DNA from: Herpetosiphonaceae bacterium
GTDB lineage: Bacteria > Chloroflexota > Chloroflexia > Chloroflexales > Kallotenuaceae
Length of the DNA: 5,533 nt
NCBI GenBank assembly: GCA_030147335.1
Contig: JASKZZ010000414.1
Coordinates: 1-5,533 of the forward strand
Direction of reading: 5' to 3'
This document shows positions 4,854 through 5,533 of this stretch, piece by piece. The notes under the pieces are model-generated. The model was not told the DNA's origin. It saw nothing but the letters and a program-made list of their open reading frames with translations, and searched no databases. How positions within the stretch are numbered: position 1 is the first letter of the stretch; each line of letters begins with the position of its first letter. The position numbers were made by a program, and so were the translations under genes.

Positions 4854-5252
4854 ATGGAAATTCGCGTTGAACAGGCTCAGGGTCGCGTCCCCGTTACTGT
4901 TTTCCATATTGTTGGCAGTATTCATTTGGGTAATGCTGAACAGCTTGAAACACAGGCACGGGCTGCAATTGCCGCTGGTACTCGCAACATACTTTTTGAT
5001 TTGACTGATGTTCCAACAATGACGAGCGCTGGACTACGAGTGCTCCATCTGTTATACAAATTGCTGGGCGGCAACGCTTCTCAAAAAGCAAGCGCCGAGC
5101 ACCGCTCAGACTTGGATGCCGGGATGGCAAAGTCAGAACATCTTAAGCTCGTCAATGCATCGCCATCGCTTCTTCGAGTACTCGGCATAGCAGGCTTTGA
5201 CACGTTTCTTGAAATCCATAATAACCTTCCCGATGCCGTTGCCTCGTTCTAA
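4854..5252 (+). CDS. STAS-domain anti-sigma-factor antagonist
   Basis: A 132-residue cytosolic protein made of one STAS domain, the fold of SpoIIAA/RsbV. Such proteins bind a partner kinase/anti-sigma factor in the unphosphorylated state and are switched off by phosphorylation of a conserved serine. The first strands are MEIRVEQ and VTVFHIVGSI (residues 1-23), then helix AEQLETQARAAIAAG (28-42), strand NILFDLTDV (45-53), and TMTSAGLRVL (55-64). Ser58 sits at the same number as the phosphorylated Ser58 of B. subtilis SpoIIAA, with Thr57 replacing its Asp57. A charged insertion of roughly 20 residues (about 73-94) precedes HLKLVNASPSLLRVLGIAGF and the last strand/helix (LEIHNNLPDAVASF). To my recollection this extended loop is usual in Chloroflexota and cyanobacterial-type STAS proteins. 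No kinase or sigma factor gene is adjacent, so the partner must be encoded elsewhere. The gene is divergent from the methyltransferase and convergent with the oxidase. Confidence 0.9.
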   Translation: MEIRVEQAQGRVPVTVFHIVGSIHLGNAEQLETQARAAIAAGTRNILFDLTDVPTMTSAGLRVLHLLYKLLGGNASQKASAEHRSDLDAGMAKSEHLKLVNASPSLLRVLGIAGFDTFLEIHNNLPDAVASF

Positions 5253-5257
5253 ATCAC

Positions 5258-5307
5258 GATCAAGGCAATGGCGTAGGATAGCTATGTTGCGCTAAGCGTC
5301 CTTGATC
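5258..5307. terminator. Possible bidirectional terminator between convergent genes
   Basis: Perfect 8-bp arms GATCAAGG (5258-5265) and CCTTGATC (5300-5307) fill the 56-base gap between the STAS stop and the oxidase stop. The 34-base interior has a smaller nested stem around ATAGCTAT. TTT follows on the plus strand and only GTGATTT on the minus strand, so the U-tracts are weak. The convergent position supports a termination role. Confidence 0.45.
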
Positions 5308-5308
5308 T

Positions 5309-5533
5309 TTATGCTCCAAAGATATACGTGTCCAGAAACGCATTGCAGAACTTGCCCTGCGGGTCGTAGGACCGAAGCAGGTTGCGAAAATCCGGCAATC
5401 GCTCGTAGAGTGATTGAATGTCCTCCGGAGACATTGTCCATAACTTACCCCAATGCGGGCGTGAACCAAATGGCGCTAGTTGACTTTCGAGCTTGGGCAG
5501 CAGCTTTTTGACCGCCTGCCAGTCCTGTTTCCA
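5309..5533 (-). CDS. 3' end of an FAD-linked alditol/aldonolactone oxidase
   Basis: Reading the minus strand from the right edge, a frame is open for 74 residues to a TAA at 5309-5311; the start lies beyond the window. The fragment has a helix (WKQDWQAVKKLLPKLESQLA), then GSRPHWGKLW (23-32), the opening of a helix MSPEDIQSLYERLPDF, and YDPQGKFCNAFLDTYIF. RPHWGK, LP.F..L...DP.GKF.NAFLD.Y is the C-terminal signature of the D-arabinono-1,4-lactone oxidase (ALO) domain in the VAO flavoprotein family. Relatives include alditol oxidase, xylitol oxidase and L-gulonolactone oxidase. The Lys of HWGK sits 44 residues from the end, about where the active-site Lys375 of Streptomyces coelicolor alditol oxidase lies (from memory). 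These enzymes oxidise sugar alcohols or aldonolactones with O2 or another acceptor. The FAD-binding half is outside the window, so the substrate cannot be specified. Confidence 0.87.
   Translation of the reverse strand, partial: WKQDWQAVKKLLPKLESQLAPFGSRPHWGKLWTMSPEDIQSLYERLPDFRNLLRSYDPQGKFCNAFLDTYIFGA

Noticed and set aside
5260..5511. Complete ORFs of 69 residues on either strand at the right edge
   Set aside because: They conflict with the ALO-domain reading frame on the minus strand, which has family signatures; both have shadow-like composition.

Overview
The window looks like ordinary chromosomal DNA from a free-living bacterium with roughly balanced G+C. Several genes suggest the Chloroflexota (Herpetosiphon/Chloroflexus-like lineages): a STAS protein with an extended charged loop before its last strand, a DoxX protein with the HF..P..Y..I.P..LP pattern, and a methyltransferase beginning YDELADWW. 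The phylum is an inference from family resemblance, not a proven assignment. I see no phage genes, transposase, integrase, CRISPR array, rRNA or tRNA.

Left part (1-1686): the 3' end of a plus-strand gene (1-177) faces a minus-strand DoxX-type membrane protein (358-810). The DoxX gene is divergent from a well-preserved type II beta-carbonic anhydrase (970-1614). That gene has a good -35/-10 pair (897-925) and ends in a textbook intrinsic terminator (1648-1686).

Middle (1687-3602): after a 158-base leader comes a potassium-channel-like membrane protein (1845-3116) with a TLGYGD selectivity filter and a long uncharacterised cytosolic tail. A small winged-helix-like protein (3118-3474) follows after one base, almost certainly co-transcribed. 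A strong 16-bp RNA-type hairpin without a U-tract (3512-3557) follows this pair.

Right part (3603-5533): a minus-strand pair, a class I SAM methyltransferase (3881-4603) followed by an 80-residue two-helix membrane protein (3603-3845), is divergent from a plus-strand STAS-domain anti-sigma-factor antagonist (4854-5252). The 250-base divergent region holds a perfect 18-bp palindrome (4650-4667), the best operator candidate in the window. At the right edge the 3' end of a minus-strand FAD-linked alditol/aldonolactone oxidase (5309-5533) converges on the STAS gene. It has no start codon in the window, so a complete-ORF search would miss it.

Functionally this is a set of small independent units: CO2/bicarbonate interconversion, potassium flux, a regulatory STAS switch, and metabolic or membrane genes. 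I found no convincing new multi-gene system. The most interesting items are the channel plus winged-helix pair, the 18-bp palindrome, and the hairpin with compensatory G-U pairs.
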